From assembly GCA_038380795.1 (NCBI GenBank), contig CM076259.1:76008200-76072199 (forward strand): a DNA stretch of 64,000 nt. Reading direction: 5' to 3'. How positions within the stretch are numbered: position 1 is the first letter of the stretch; each line of letters starts with the position of its first letter. Of this stretch, positions 1 to 20,412 are shown piece by piece. The notes under the pieces are model-generated. The model made no database searches. It saw only the letters and a program-made list of their open reading frames with translations, and was not told the origin of the DNA. Source of the DNA: Pyrocephalus nanus (Eukaryota; Chordata; Aves; Passeriformes; Tyrannidae). A program made the position numbers and the translations under genes.

Positions 1-404
1 AGAACCCATCAATCTGCTATCACAACCTGCTCACCATTTTCTCAGGCATGCAAAGGTAGGGAGCTGGAATGAACACAAGCTGGTACATAACTCTTTATGC
101 TTTTCCCAATCAACACTTATTGTTATACTTTCCTGCTTTTCCACAAAATAAAAAGGACTAGAAACCATTTACTGTTTAAAACAAGAATGATTTATGGACA
201 CCTTTTTGTCCTAGAAACAATTTATTTTTATATCCAGCATTCACTGAAAGGCATATATGACATGCCTTGGCATATCAAGATGTCATTTTAATGTTGATAT
301 TTTCTTTTTAGTTTGTTTTGTGGAGGCATTTAGAACTTCCTAAGCACTTTCAAAGCACTCATTGGTTACTATAGAATAACAGAGGTCAGAAGTATAGCAG
401 ATGC

Positions 405-947
405 ATGGAAGGAACCCAACTGAGAAGCACAAAACTGAGAAGCAGATACAGGGTAGAACTTTGTTCTTGGAGCTGTTGTCATAGTGCTCTGGTGCCATTC
501 TGTCAATCCTTTGATGTGGCCCATCTTTTGCTGCTGACTCCCAGTGCTGTAATAGTTCTGCTTTGGCTACAATTTCCAGCACCAACTTCAGCAAAGCAGC
601 CTCTCTCCAATATGCTGTTCCCACTACATCCCTCTGAAATACTTTTCAATGCAGCATGCACATCCCTTTCCAGAGCTGCTCTTGATGCTACAGAGGAAGT
701 CTGGTACTCATTCTTCTTGGTTAGAGCCTTCCAACCCACCCAGTGTGCCTCTGGGTTCATCCATTGTCTAGGCCTGCAGTCAACTCTTCCTGCAAACCCC
801 TGGCAAACCCCTGAAGCAGATGGCAACACTAGTCTGAGTACCTGTAAAAGTAACACTAACATAAGCTGCCTTTGTAAGGCAAGCTCCTTCCCATTCCCAA
901 CATCTTTTTGTCTGCTCTTCAGTAGATTACACCCTTCTGAGAATTAA
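405..947. other. Unidentified ORF-rich segment, possibly an old mobile-element relic
   Basis: Three overlapping ORFs stand out from the AT-rich surroundings: 180 codons on + (405-947), 119 codons on - (503-862) and 94 codons on - (340-624). The two minus-strand frames overlap and could be one damaged frame. I do not recognise any protein family. The segment is somewhat richer in G+C than its flanks, and openness on both strands is common in fragments of retroelements, so a relic is my best guess. There is no start context, splice site or promoter that argues for a real host gene. Confidence 0.25.
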
Positions 948-2102
948 TCTGCTTGAAAACGGGATTCTGTTTCCAGTCACCTTCATCCTTCCCTGCATCT
1001 GTCTCTATATTCCCTGAGCACCAGCTGGCTTGGAGCAGGATGAACTTTTGTCCTGAGTTGTATGGGGGAGAATAAGTCCCTTTTTCAGTTGGCTTTAACA
1101 GGTTTTTTGACTGCATCCTGATCGGGCAAGCACAGTTGGCCAGTCTTCTGACACTGATTTCTCATTTAGAATTTCTCAGAAGTTATCTCCTCCATGCATA
1201 ACATCCAAGTCCTCTTTTTCACTACTCCATGTAGATATCCAGACTGCATATTCCATCCAGGATAGCAGAAGGACAGGAGAAAGGGCCTGAGGAGGCACGT
1301 GAACAGTTATGTCCCTTGTTGTTGCTTCAGGCAGCCATCCAGAAGCATGCAATCATGTCATGACTGCAGTCATTATTCACTGCATTTCAAAGAACAGCTT
1401 TTATAAACAGAAATGGATTTTCAGTTCTACTGAATCATTTACACTAAAGGAAACCACAACTATAAGTTATAGACAATCTGGCATGCCTTTTTTTTTATTT
1501 TTTATTTTTGGTAACTGGCCAATTAGTTCACAGCAAGTAGATTTTCAGTCCTTCATCAGATATTTTAGACTTTCCTTAGGAAAGAAGGAAGGAAAAGCTT
1601 TGTAGTAAGGGGCACAGTAGAGGTATGGAAATATTTCATATTCTTCCCTTGCAAGACTCTCTTTCATTTTAAATTAGTGAGATTCCTCCTTATCAAACAA
1701 AAGAGAAAAGTAAGAACTGTCTTTTTTACATCTAAGTGACTGATGTTTTATTAAAAATTTTATGTGTTGTATTTCTGTCAAGAAATTTTGGGCTAAACAA
1801 ATTCATCTGAAACACACACACAATAATTTGTTCGTGAATGGAGACTCCTCTACAAATATTTATGTAAACTTACACCAAACACACCAATATTTGCAGAAGA
1901 AAATTAACAAATAAAAAAGTTAAGCAATGAAGTTTGTGCAAGAGGTAAATTGAATTTATTGTCTGTTATATTTCCATATAGAGAGAAATGTTTGAAATAA
2001 TCAAATATTTCTGTACCATAGGAACAAACTTGTTCTAGTTCCATTTGTGCAACTAACCTTTTAAACAGCAGGTTGTCTAACTTACTTCTCTAAAAGAAAC
2101 TA
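948..2102. other. Intronic sequence without recognisable features
   Basis: AT-rich sequence with short T runs near 1490-1510 and a short CA run near 1815. The longest ORF (98 codons, 1309-1605, +) ends in low-complexity sequence and looks like chance. Confidence 0.5.
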
Positions 2103-2615
2103 TCATAGAATCATACAATGGATTGCATTGGAAGAAACCTTAATGATCATCTAGTTCCAGTGTCTCTGCCATGGACAGAGGCACCTTTCACTAAACCAGG
2201 TTGCTCAGGACCCCATCCAACCTGGCCTTGAACACTTCCATGGCTGGGACATTCCCAACTTCTCTGGACAACCTGTTCCAGTGTCTCACCACCCTCCTAG
2301 GAAATTAGGGTATGTTTTCTCATAGGAAAAAGATCTTCCTAATATCTAATCTAAACCTACCCTCTTTCAGTTTAAAGCCACGACTGTTTGTCCTATCATC
2401 ACATACCCTTGTGAAAATTTCCTCTCCAGCATTCTTGCAGTCCCTCTTTAGTTACCAGAATGCTGCTCTAAGGTCTCCCTGGAGCCTTCTCTTCTCCAGG
2501 CTGAACAACTCCAACTTCATTGCCCTTCTCTGGACCCACTCCAACAGGTCCATGTCTCTCTTATGTTGGGAGCCCCAGACCTGGATGCAGTGCTCCAGGA
2601 TGGGGTTCACAAGTG
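2103..2615 (-). mobile_element. CR1 LINE 3' end, 5'-truncated
   Basis: Read on the minus strand this ends in the CR1 tail. On the + strand it opens with TCATAGAATCATACAATGG followed by the antisense CR1 3' UTR (CACTAAACCAGGTTGCTCAGGA, then ACCTGTTCCAGTGTCTCACC). It runs on through the part corresponding to the end of the reverse transcriptase ORF, recognisable by CTCTTCTCCAGGCTGAACAA and CTGGATGCAGTGCTCCAGGA. The + strand ORF at 2312-2647 is antisense to CR1 and is not a gene. The copy is about 0.5 kb and has lost almost all coding sequence, so it cannot move. Confidence 0.93.
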
Positions 2616-5477
2616 TGAAACCACCTGAAGGTGGGGTATACAGATGATATCAGTCAGCTTTAGGTGAAAGGAGGCGCAATGACATCAGTGTTAATATGCC
2701 AGAGGTATAGCTGAATTACATCAACAGAATTAGCAGAATTTCATCAACATTGTTATTCTAGTAAACAGAGGACCTGGATTAAGTGGATGTGCAGAAAGAG
2801 GAGGAATTGCATGAAAACTGGTGTCAAACACAGGTCTGTGACAGAGGAGCTCAGGTGGGTATGGAGGGTGAGACAGAGCTGTTGAGCGTCTTGAATGCAG
2901 AGGCACAAACCTGCTGCTTTAGCAGGGCAGCTGCGAAAGAGGGGATCCAGTGTGAATAAATTCACAGCAAACTTAATCACTAGACAAACTGGGTGGATGG
3001 GATCTGCCCCCAGAGGTCTCCAGAGCTGACTACATCTCCACATTTAATGTTCAAGGAACCAGAGAGGGCTATTCAACTAAATGCTTAGAATTGTAAGAAC
3101 AGGTTAAAACTCAAAGTTACAGAATTTAAGATCCCAAAGCATCCCCATGCCTCCCTAGATTTCCCAGTCTGTTTTTATGACATTCAGCAGTCTTATGGGG
3201 AAATAAAGTTAATTCATGTTCATAAATCCCCCTTGGATGAAGCTGGAGCTGTTAGATGATTTTTTTTTTAATTGGAAAATGTTCATTTTAGATAATCAGA
3301 AATTTTGAGGGAGAATTAATACAATGGCTCCTTGTCCACTGGCCTGGTAGCCTCACGAATGTGCAGCCCAGCCAGACAGCAATCTTGCTGTGGGCAATGT
3401 TCTATTTTTTAAAATTTTTCACCCTCAATTAAAGGCATTTTTCCTACTGTGAAAGTTTTAGTGAGAACAGACCTTTTATTTTCTGCAAAAAAGTGTCTCT
3501 GTGTTATTATTATTTATGATGATTACAGCATATCAGGCAAGTGGCCTTGTGTGATGAACATTAACTTTTTATACTACTTTGATCTTCTCTAGACTGGACA
3601 AACATTTTTACTCTTGATCTCCCAATCATTTAAAAGATCAGGACACAGATAATTTAGAAGAATTAAGGTGCTCAAGTGTAGGATTTTTACAATGTTGCCC
3701 TTATCCTATTGATTAGTTCTGTTTCATCCCCATAATATAGTTAGTGCAGCTAGGCAAACATAGAGAAACTGCTCTTTCCTTTCAAGAGGAATGTCAAAAC
3801 AATAAATAGATTAGTTATACCAACTGTATTGATTTGTGGCAACCTTGATGTATGCAATCACTAGGGATTCAAACATTTCTCTGTGGGGGAAAAAATACAC
3901 CATTTTTATTTCCTGTATTGAGATTCACTGGGAGAAAATGCTGTTAGGCATCTCAAAATTCTCTGCACAGTGGCAGGCTTTTAAATGCAATGAGATATCC
4001 GCAGCACATTTCTATATTAATCAATAAAATGAAAGGCAAAAATCAATTTTTTCTGTGCAACTGTGTGTCACACCTCCTTAAGAGCTGTTCCATTGGGATG
4101 GATTCATGCCAGCAAAGATAGTCATAGGATGATTGTTTATTCATGGCAAGGAAAGACACAAAGCCATCTTACTGACAAAGTATCAGGAAAGATGTTACTC
4201 ATAGGATGTCTATTGAAAAACCTGGCACTTATACCAGGGGAATTTCAGACCTTAATAGCAATTGTGGCTTCCCTCATAAAAGTGGGGCGAAGATTTTCTT
4301 TGATTCAGAGGAAATAAAGGCTGAGTTTACCAAAGGAACTGATGATCATCCAGATATTCTCTGCAAAGATGGCAACACTAAGAAATTTGCCATATGGTCT
4401 TGGAATTAGCAAGGTATCTTTGTTGTAACATTAAAAAATTAATAAAATATGATCCTCTAGTTTCATATTCTACACCTCCTTTCCTGTACTGGAATAAGCA
4501 ATGAACCTTAACATGACCCCATGTTACCCACAGTTTGGCTTCTAATTCAAGATTTTAGAATGTTAAATTTTGACTTATATCATATTTTAAAGCTTAAATT
4601 TACCAATTCTCCTGCAATGCAGTGTCCAAGATGTTATTTCACTGTAGATTTATTCATGAATATAAACATATTTTCTTTGGTGATCTTTTCCTTCTCTAGT
4701 TATTCCGGATATGCAGTGTGAGGTTTTCTAATGATTGTTAAACCAATACTGTGCTAATATGAACTGAAATGCTTGGTTTGAGTGACAATGGTTGTCTCAG
4801 AACACTTCATTGTCTAAAAGATGTTAGGACTTATTTTATTTTTTCTTATACCCATGACTTGATTACATTTTATTGCTCAGTCATTGAACAGCATGAAGTT
4901 CTTCTCAGATTTTCAAGAATAGTCTTCATCTTTACTGTCCTCAACAGTAACACCAGTGTGCTTTTTGCTGTTACTGTTTATCCCCAGTCCCAGATTGTTT
5001 ATGAACAGGTAACAACAGTAAGGTCTTAGGCGGAGGGTCCTGTGGAGTTTGTTAAAAATATCTTTAGAACAAAACTTATCCCAGTCTAAGCTTTCTACAA
5101 CGAACTCAGACTGCAAGCTTGACTTTAGATAGATGAAATTAATTGAAGCCCAACCAAAGAATCACAGGAAAAGTCTGCCTTAGGAAGGGACGTGCAGAGA
5201 CCTTCCTGCAATTGAAGCCCCTAAATTGGGTTTTTCAGGACTCTGCAGAGCCAAGTCTGAATATTTTCAGTAAGAGAGATTTCATCACACCTTTAGCTGA
5301 CCTATTCCGGAGTTTAATTTTGAAGTGGTGATTTTTTTCTTATACACAAAAAGAAATCTGTTCCCATTTTGTGTTCTTCTACCACTCCATGGGTAGTTTA
5401 ACCATCTTCTCTGTATCTGTCATGGGTTCACATAGCTGAATTTTTGATAATAGGGTGCTCTTTAGGCACTAAAGACT
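2616..5477. other. Intronic sequence without recognisable features
   Basis: No exon, repeat family or RNA gene recognised. ORFs here are under 100 codons and have no family resemblance. Confidence 0.5.
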
Positions 5478-5545
5478 GATGAGATCTCCCCTAACTTTTG
5501 TAGGCTGAACAAACCCACTTCATTCAGCCTTTATTTGTCAAGTTT
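5478..5545 (-). mobile_element. Short CR1 fragment (antisense)
   Basis: The stretch GATGAGATCTCCCCTAAC, then AGGCTGAACAAACCCACTTC and ATTCAGCC, matches the antisense of the CR1 segment near the end of the reverse transcriptase ORF. It is short and diverged, and its ends are approximate. It points opposite to the CR1 copy starting about 285 bases downstream. Confidence 0.55.
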
Positions 5546-5829
5546 TCCCACATTGTCATCTAGATGGCACCCACTGGATCCTTTTAACCCAAAGAATGGC
5601 TAAAAATTCAGTGATAATCTTATTGCAGCACTGAAGACGCATTACATCCATCAGTAGAGAGAGATTGAAAGAGAAAAAAATTATTCAAGGAAAAGAAAAA
5701 GTAGGATGAGGTCGAATGTTTTTCCATAAGGTAATAAACTGCGAATAAGAATGTAAGTCTGTTAGGTTTAAACTGGGTTTTTACAGAAGAAATTAAATTC
5801 ATAGACATCACCACACTTACTCATAGAAA

Positions 5830-6142
5830 GATTGCGAAAGAAACTTTTTACAAGGGTATGTAGTGACATGACCAGGGGAAATGGCTTCAAACTGAAAGAG
5901 TAGATTTAGATTAGACATTAGGAAGAAATTCTTTACCGTGAGAATGGTGAAGCACCGGAACAAGTTGCCCAAAGTGGTGAATGCCCTATCACTGGAAGCA
6001 TTCAAGGCCAAAATGGATGGGGCTTGAGCATTCAAGTGAAAGGTGTCGCTGCCCATGGCAGGGGAGTTGGATCTAAATTATCTTTAAGGTCCCTTCCAAC
6101 CCAAGACATTCTATGATAAGATTCTATTATATGATTCTATGC
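5830..6142 (+). mobile_element. CR1 LINE 3' end, 5'-truncated
   Basis: Typical CR1 3' UTR on the + strand: AAACTTTTTACAAGGG, TTAGGAAGAAATTCTTTACC, then GGTCCCTTCCAACCCA and a degenerate ATTCTATG tail. About 310 bp remain and there is no intact ORF. The minus-strand ORF at 5817-6056 is only antisense CR1. Divergence in the tail suggests an older copy. Confidence 0.93.
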
Positions 6143-13726
<7,584 letters not shown>

Positions 13727-13741
13727 TGAATGCCGCAAAGT

Positions 13742-13755
13742 GGGGGGGGGGGGGG
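13742..13755 (+). repeat. Run of 14 G residues just inside the intron
   Basis: An uninterrupted G14 tract begins 46 bases into the intron. G-runs close to donors are known binding sites for hnRNP H/F and can enhance weak donors, and such a run can fold into a quadruplex. Here it follows an unusually weak donor. A function is inference; its exact length may also be affected by sequencing of a homopolymer. Confidence 0.9.
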
Positions 13756-16700
13756 AACACCTCCACCAGTTTTTCTTCTAGACTATCAAGAAAGATTGTC
13801 CAAGCCACCAGAAATTGGTTTTCCTTGTTCAACAGTTTACCAGAGTGCCTTTGAATTCTTCATCTAGTTAAACAAACTCAAACTTTTCAAAAAGAAGTGG
13901 AAGGGAGAAAGGTACCATTTATTAAACTTCAAATTAATAGCTGCTAGAGATTTGAGGAAAATAGAGAGTGCTGAATTCTGTAAGCAGTAATTCTGTAAGC
14001 AATAGCCTGCAGAGTACACCTGATAACTTCCACTCATGTCTCGTCTGTGATTCTCCATATTAACTTCCAAACACATTTTGATCTATCTAGGTCAGACTGA
14101 AGCGCAATGTGTTTGAGGTGAATACACAGAACGTTCTGTTTAACCTCCTTTAATAGCCACTCGGGAGAAATATTACACTGGACAGTCTCTGATTGCCAGA
14201 TCTCAGTTTGAAAGAGTTTTGTCTGGATTCTGACACAAAGATAAACAGAGCTAATTATATCAGCTTCCTCCTTTCCATTTTTAATGTGTGTGTGCATACA
14301 CAGACCACCACCAACTCTGAACCCCCTGTTAATAAGATCCTTCAAATTCAATAGCAGGTGCTATTGAGCCAATAGTCAACAATTAATGGCTCTTCCTTAA
14401 TATTCATCAGTGCACTGTTGCTGAAATTTTAAAGTCAAGATTTTGCCACGTTCTCTGCATTAGGAGTTTCTATCTTGCGTTTAACTCCCAGTAGTCAGTT
14501 GAGTGCTGGCCAGACTGCCATCTGAGTCAGTGAATTTCCATTGCATGGAAAGAAGCTGCTGTAGCTGGGAAAAAAATGTGGGGACAAAAGGCAGGAGGCT
14601 GAGGCTAATATTCTTCCTGCTAACCCAAATTACATGCTTTTTATGGCCCCAGTGCTACAGGTTTCTAAGGGTTTCTTTCAAGATGCTTTTTACTTTCAAC
14701 CTACATGATGTTTCTTGGATTTTAAAAGCAGACCACATCCTGCATGATGAGACTTTGTTCTGGCAGCAGTGATCAAGTGATCCCAAATATTTTGGGAATT
14801 AAAGGCTAGCTTCAGCAAACTCAGCCCTTACCTAACAAAAAAATATTTTCACTGAAAACTCACCCAATGCCCAAGTGTATATAATTTTCCTTTTTACTTG
14901 TTTGGTTTTCACAGTTTTTCCATTAGTTGGGAAGCTGCATCTCCTGCCAGAGTCCAATGACATTTTGGCATGAGCTCATCTCACTACTCATTTATAGCAG
15001 AGCAGACTGTTTCTCCTGCCCCTCACAAATATTTGCTGTAGAGATTGATTGCAATGCCATTTGCAATGCAAAAGCTTTTCCTCTAAGAGAAACCTTAGCC
15101 AATAATTTCTTAAATATTGCAGAACAGAAAAGAAATTATATCAGTAAAATTTATTGTATTATATTTTCATAGATAACAGAACTGTCTATCCTTGAGGGAC
15201 CTTTCTTTGTGTATTTCTGTGTAGACCATTATTGTCCTGAAATATGATTTCCTTGATCTCCTTGGTTATATCAGTCTTTATTCAGGTCACATGAAGATGC
15301 TTTTTTCTTTAAAAAAAATGTATAAGAAGGCAAAGGCTTTGGGCGTAGTGCTGTGCTCTTCTTTGCCATGTCAGATCTGTAGAGATGATAAATGAGCAGA
15401 CTTCGAATCAGTCCTCTGTTGTCTAATTTTTTCCCCGTATACATACTGACCACTTAGAGCTTCAGTGAAAATGACAGATACCTTGCCAGATGTAATGGGG
15501 TGCATGGAATGCAATTGCAGACTTAATGTGGGAGAAAAGCCATGCTTGTCAATTATTCTGAGATGCTGCTCAGAAAGCTTCAGGCAGAGTGTTGAAATCA
15601 TGTTATTTTCACTTTCTTCAAACAATTTTGTATCTTGTATTTGAGTGTACCTACTGAAAAATGTGGTGACTAGGAATCACAGCTATTTTTCCACAAGTCA
15701 GTCAGTGCCTTTTTACAGTGGGAAAATGGCAATGCACTAATAATGTTATGACTGCAACACCCACATACATATAGATTATTTTTCATCACTGACATGCAGC
15801 CTTTTCTGCCTGAAAATCTGGTTGATGTCTGAGAGAAGGCTCTATGCTGTATATGGCAGAATTTTGGATTGCGTTGTATAATGTTGTTTCTCTTTTAAAA
15901 AGAGTAGAAAAAATGAAAACAAAAAGTTTCTTTCTCAAGGAGGTCTCACCATTTCATCCTCTTTGTGGGCTGAAGACCCAGAATTCATTGAATCAAATCC
16001 ACATGCTCCTGTTTCAAATATTTATATAAAACTGCCGTATTCCAAAAGTCATTAACATTAACTTGCACTATCAATTTTTCTTTGTATCACAGAATTATAT
16101 TTTGTATTATACCAGCTGCAATTATATATTGAAGTTTATTTGAGAAAAATAGATTTTTGATATAATACAGTGACTGTCCATTACTGTCCATATGGAGGCA
16201 CAATTAAGTGAGCAACAATATACACTTTCCAGCATAATAAGTGTATACAAATAAGTAACAATGCATGCTCTCATATTAATGAAGTCTTCAGTTTTAAACA
16301 TCAGCACAAAAAATACAGCATGAACTTTCTAAGTCTCCATTTTTAAGGTTTGGCCCTTCATTCTTCACTTGATGTAGTACTGAAGGCCTTATCCAATATC
16401 TTTTCTTTATAAATATGCACCTTCTATTCAACAATATTTTTCTGAGAAATAGTCTTCATGGTTACAGTTATATTAATAAATAAAAGGGGTAAAAGGATCA
16501 TGCTTGATCTTGGGGCCAACGTGTCACAGCCTGATTCATTTATGTACTGCTGAGAGCTACCTTCTCTGGAGCTGTTTCATTCTGCCATGAACAAGTTGGA
16601 GCAGTCCAAGAAATAGCCAACAAGTTAACAATTAATCAGTGCAGACAGTCAGGGCTTAGGCTTGAGTTCACTCCTTGTCTCTCATTTCCTTAGAAGACAA

Positions 16701-19700
16701 AAACCCTCTGTCTTCCACTCTTGATGGGTGCACAGAGAGAGAATTATAGAGACAGAATTATAGAGATGCCACATTTACCAACCAAGGACATACAGACTCA
16801 TCCACATCCCAGTATCTGTCAATGCATAAAATGGAGCATCTCTGTTCCTAGGCTGTTAACTTTTCTTGTATCTTTGATGATCATGGTTGATTCTTCTAGC
16901 ACAGTTCACATTAACCCGGTACTAGTATTATGTTAAGATCCAATTCATCCTGAGGCTGAAATCTTTCTGTTTTCTTAATATTTGTCTGCAGCTTATGTTC
17001 AGCACTGGTGGTCTAGAAAGTCTGACACCAAATCTCTAAGCTTCATGGCTGCTCACCTTGCACATCTGTCATGTCCCTGAATGACAACCACAGAAGTTCC
17101 TTATTTTGCCTCAGGGAAAGTCCCATTCCTGACAGCAGTGATAACTGGAGATACTTGTCAAAAAAGGATCAATGGTCTACAAAGTCCAACCTTAAGGCCC
17201 ATGGCCTTTCTGCAAGAGAAATCTATGTGCTCTTAATCAGACCAAAGTTTCCCTTCTCCATAAAAAGACAAGGAGGGAAGATCAGAAAAAGAAGTTTCCA
17301 TAGATTCATCATCTAACACTTGCAGCCAATCTTAGAGAGCACTTTCTGCAAAGCAAACCACACAGAGAGGAAAACAATTAGCCTGGGCTGCCTGAGATGC
17401 CTCCCAAGACATCGATACATGTTAGTAGGCTGTGTGATCTGGGTCTAGCCAGACTACAGTGGTGTTCCCTGAAGGTTGCTTGTGGCAGAAGGCAGGATGG
17501 AATAGATTTACCTTGGATTTCTTCTTATAATATCTGAGATCTTCTTTATTGAAATCTTTTTGTTATTTGCCAGTGACACCTTTTTGATATTTGAACAATA
17601 TAGCAACAAACTCAGCACTCAGCAACATGTTGATTATTTCTCAGGCAAAATTTTTACATTTTGTATATTGTTTCCCACAGCTCAACTCATATCCAAGACT
17701 TGGTTGTAGCATACATTTACCATATTCTAACCCTCATTCTCCCTGAGGAAATTCAGCTAGTCATATTCAGAGACTCATAAATGCTCATTTCAATCTTGCC
17801 CAAAACATGTATGTTTTGAGGGCCTTCACATTTTTCCTGTAAGGCTGTCAGTACTATTGTCTTTCATTCCTGCTTCAAGTCAAAAAGTAAATGCTACAAC
17901 TGCTCCATTTTAACAACATGAATGTTTACTAGTTGACGTCTGCAGATATTGGTCATTCACAAGAAGTGGAGGGAAACTCAAAAAACAGCAGAAAAGAAGA
18001 GATAACATCCTTTTTTTTTTTTTTTTTCAAAATGGATAAAATTCCTGATCTGTTTGCGTCAGCATAATTGTGTTTTCATGGCTACTCAAAACACGACATA
18101 CTGGACTATTTTCTGCATTTAAAACAGTATGGTTTTATACAGGTATGTTTGACTGCAGTATGAGTCATTTCGCTGTCATGACAAGATTTTTCCACTTTCA
18201 TAAAGTCTATCTCACAACTGAGTTTCCCTTAGTAAGTCTTAAATCTGCTTTTATCTGAGCTGATGGATGTGCCATTTTAACCTATAGATATATGTTCCTT
18301 CTCAGCAATTACTTCAGCTAAATGGATGAATGAGTTCCATGACATAGCAGACTACCTATGCATTATTTATATGGAGGAAATCTTCACATAACTACATCCA
18401 AGGTTCTTCTTAAAATAGTCCACGAGTTTCATATTAAGAAAACCTCTTCATTTATCTGTGTTCTTTCCAGAGCTCTGTGTAGGAAAAATATAATGGCATT
18501 TCAAGTAAAAAATCAATGCTATTCTATCTGAAGATCAGTCAATGGAGCAGAGTCATATAGAGACACTCAGTTGGAAACACTGAACACTAGCACATGGCTA
18601 AGTAACAGTATGACTCAAGGCTTCATAGAGAACAAACTATATCCTCCACAAAAATTAAAAACTTCCAGATCTCCTGGGAAAAGGACTCTCTTTTTTACAG
18701 TATCTACATCCTAATCCTGAAATAGATACCTCCATTTAGTCAGTTCAGTAGATGTTATTCTTCACTGGCTCTGTTGACTTGCTCTTACTGCTTGGTTCAT
18801 ATCCCTGACCATAGAGATCTGGTCCATTTGAGCTTTAACTGCAGTTCAGTGGGGAAGGGTTTTGTGTTAAGACAAACTACTATAGATGCTGATAAGAAAG
18901 AATCTCAAGGAAGTTTTGATCTCCACTGTCTAAAATTGAAGCTTAGATGTATAATTTAATAACACATATATGTCCACAAATAAATTCAGGTTTCCTAATT
19001 TCAAATGGAATCCATTCCCTAAATTACAGTACCTGATTCCCTAAATAGACTGCACCAATTATATATAAAATGCAATTTTTTACTGAGAGTGGATTTATGT
19101 TACCAATTCAGAGCATATGTAATCAAACACATGAATATTTTTCCAGAAATTGCTCAGTATCTCTGAATGGCATTGTGAAGAAAGTATTTCATGTGTTTCC
19201 TCTTAGGAAACATTTGTTAATATCCATCATAAGCTTTACCTTTTCTGTTCTGCCAGTTAATACCAGGATGCAAATTAAGATTTAGTTTTAATTTGCACTC
19301 AAAATTTATTTACCAAATATTGTATTCTTACTGCATTTGTGCCAGGTCATTTAAAAAGTAAGTTATTTCTTCTTCTGTGATGTAAAAATTACTATCTGGT
19401 TTGCAGTGCTGTTATTGTCTGACTGTATGTAACATTGTTTGTATAAACCCACTTGCTGCAACTATTTGTATGAAGCTAAATGCCACAAAGTCTATTTTGG
19501 GTTTTTTTCAGTATGTAATAAGAAAGATGAAATATAAATTATGTAGACTTACAGTTGCACCATATGGTCATACAAGTAACCTAACAGTCACACACTGGGA
19601 CATTTAAGAAGTGCCCTCACTTTCCCCCGAGAATCTAGTTACATGTTTTGGATAATAGTCCCTTGTCTTTGTAAGGAAATTGCAAATTGTTTAGTTGAGT

Positions 19701-19930
19701 AACTGGGATTTCACAGATATCTAAATAAACAATTATGTTTTCAGCATATCACTTGAGTCAGAAGAAATGTAAGTAAACTTTTGTAAGTGTAATTCATGCC
19801 CTAAACATATATCTCTGGCCCTTTAAATTGAACAGTATCCCACATAATCATGTATAAATTCTGAATCCTGTAATGCTATAATCTTCACTGAATTTTCTTC
19901 ACAGAGGAAAAATAAGGTTCCTTCCTGATT

Positions 19931-19951
19931 AAAAAAAAAAAAAAAAAAAAA
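19931..19951. repeat. Poly(A) tract, 21 bases
   Basis: Uninterrupted A21 in the intron. No AATAAA signal with a recognisable retrocopy body precedes it, so I treat it as a simple homopolymer. Confidence 0.85.
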
Positions 19952-20412
19952 CCACAAACAGAATTTTGCAAGCTAAAATAATCTTTCTTTGTTGATTAAG
20001 GTAATTTTTGTCCAATAGTCCTCATGACTAGGGAGGCTAGAAAATTTTAAAACAGATATTTGCAAACCATACCAAACAGTATTCCACTCATATATTAAAA
20101 ATCCCAATGGCCATACAACAGCTGACTTGCTGGACTTCGAGCAAAAGCAGACCTGATAATTTGACATATATTTAGTATGAATCAGCTTTTTTCAGCAAAT
20201 TTTGAATCATTTGGGGCCTTTAAATTAACATCAGGAAACCTAACTGAAAGCCAATTGTAATTTCTCCCGAAAGAAACAAAAGTCACACCATCCATGCCTA
20301 CTTCAGGACAGAATGACTCAAGGCAGAAAATCTAAAAGTCTAAAAGTGAAATATGAGTCTTTTTAATCATGCTCACAACATCACTGTGAGCTTGTTGTCT
20401 TATTTGCCACTA

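Noticed and set aside
2312..2647. 111-codon + strand ORF
   Set aside because: Antisense of a CR1 element, not a gene.
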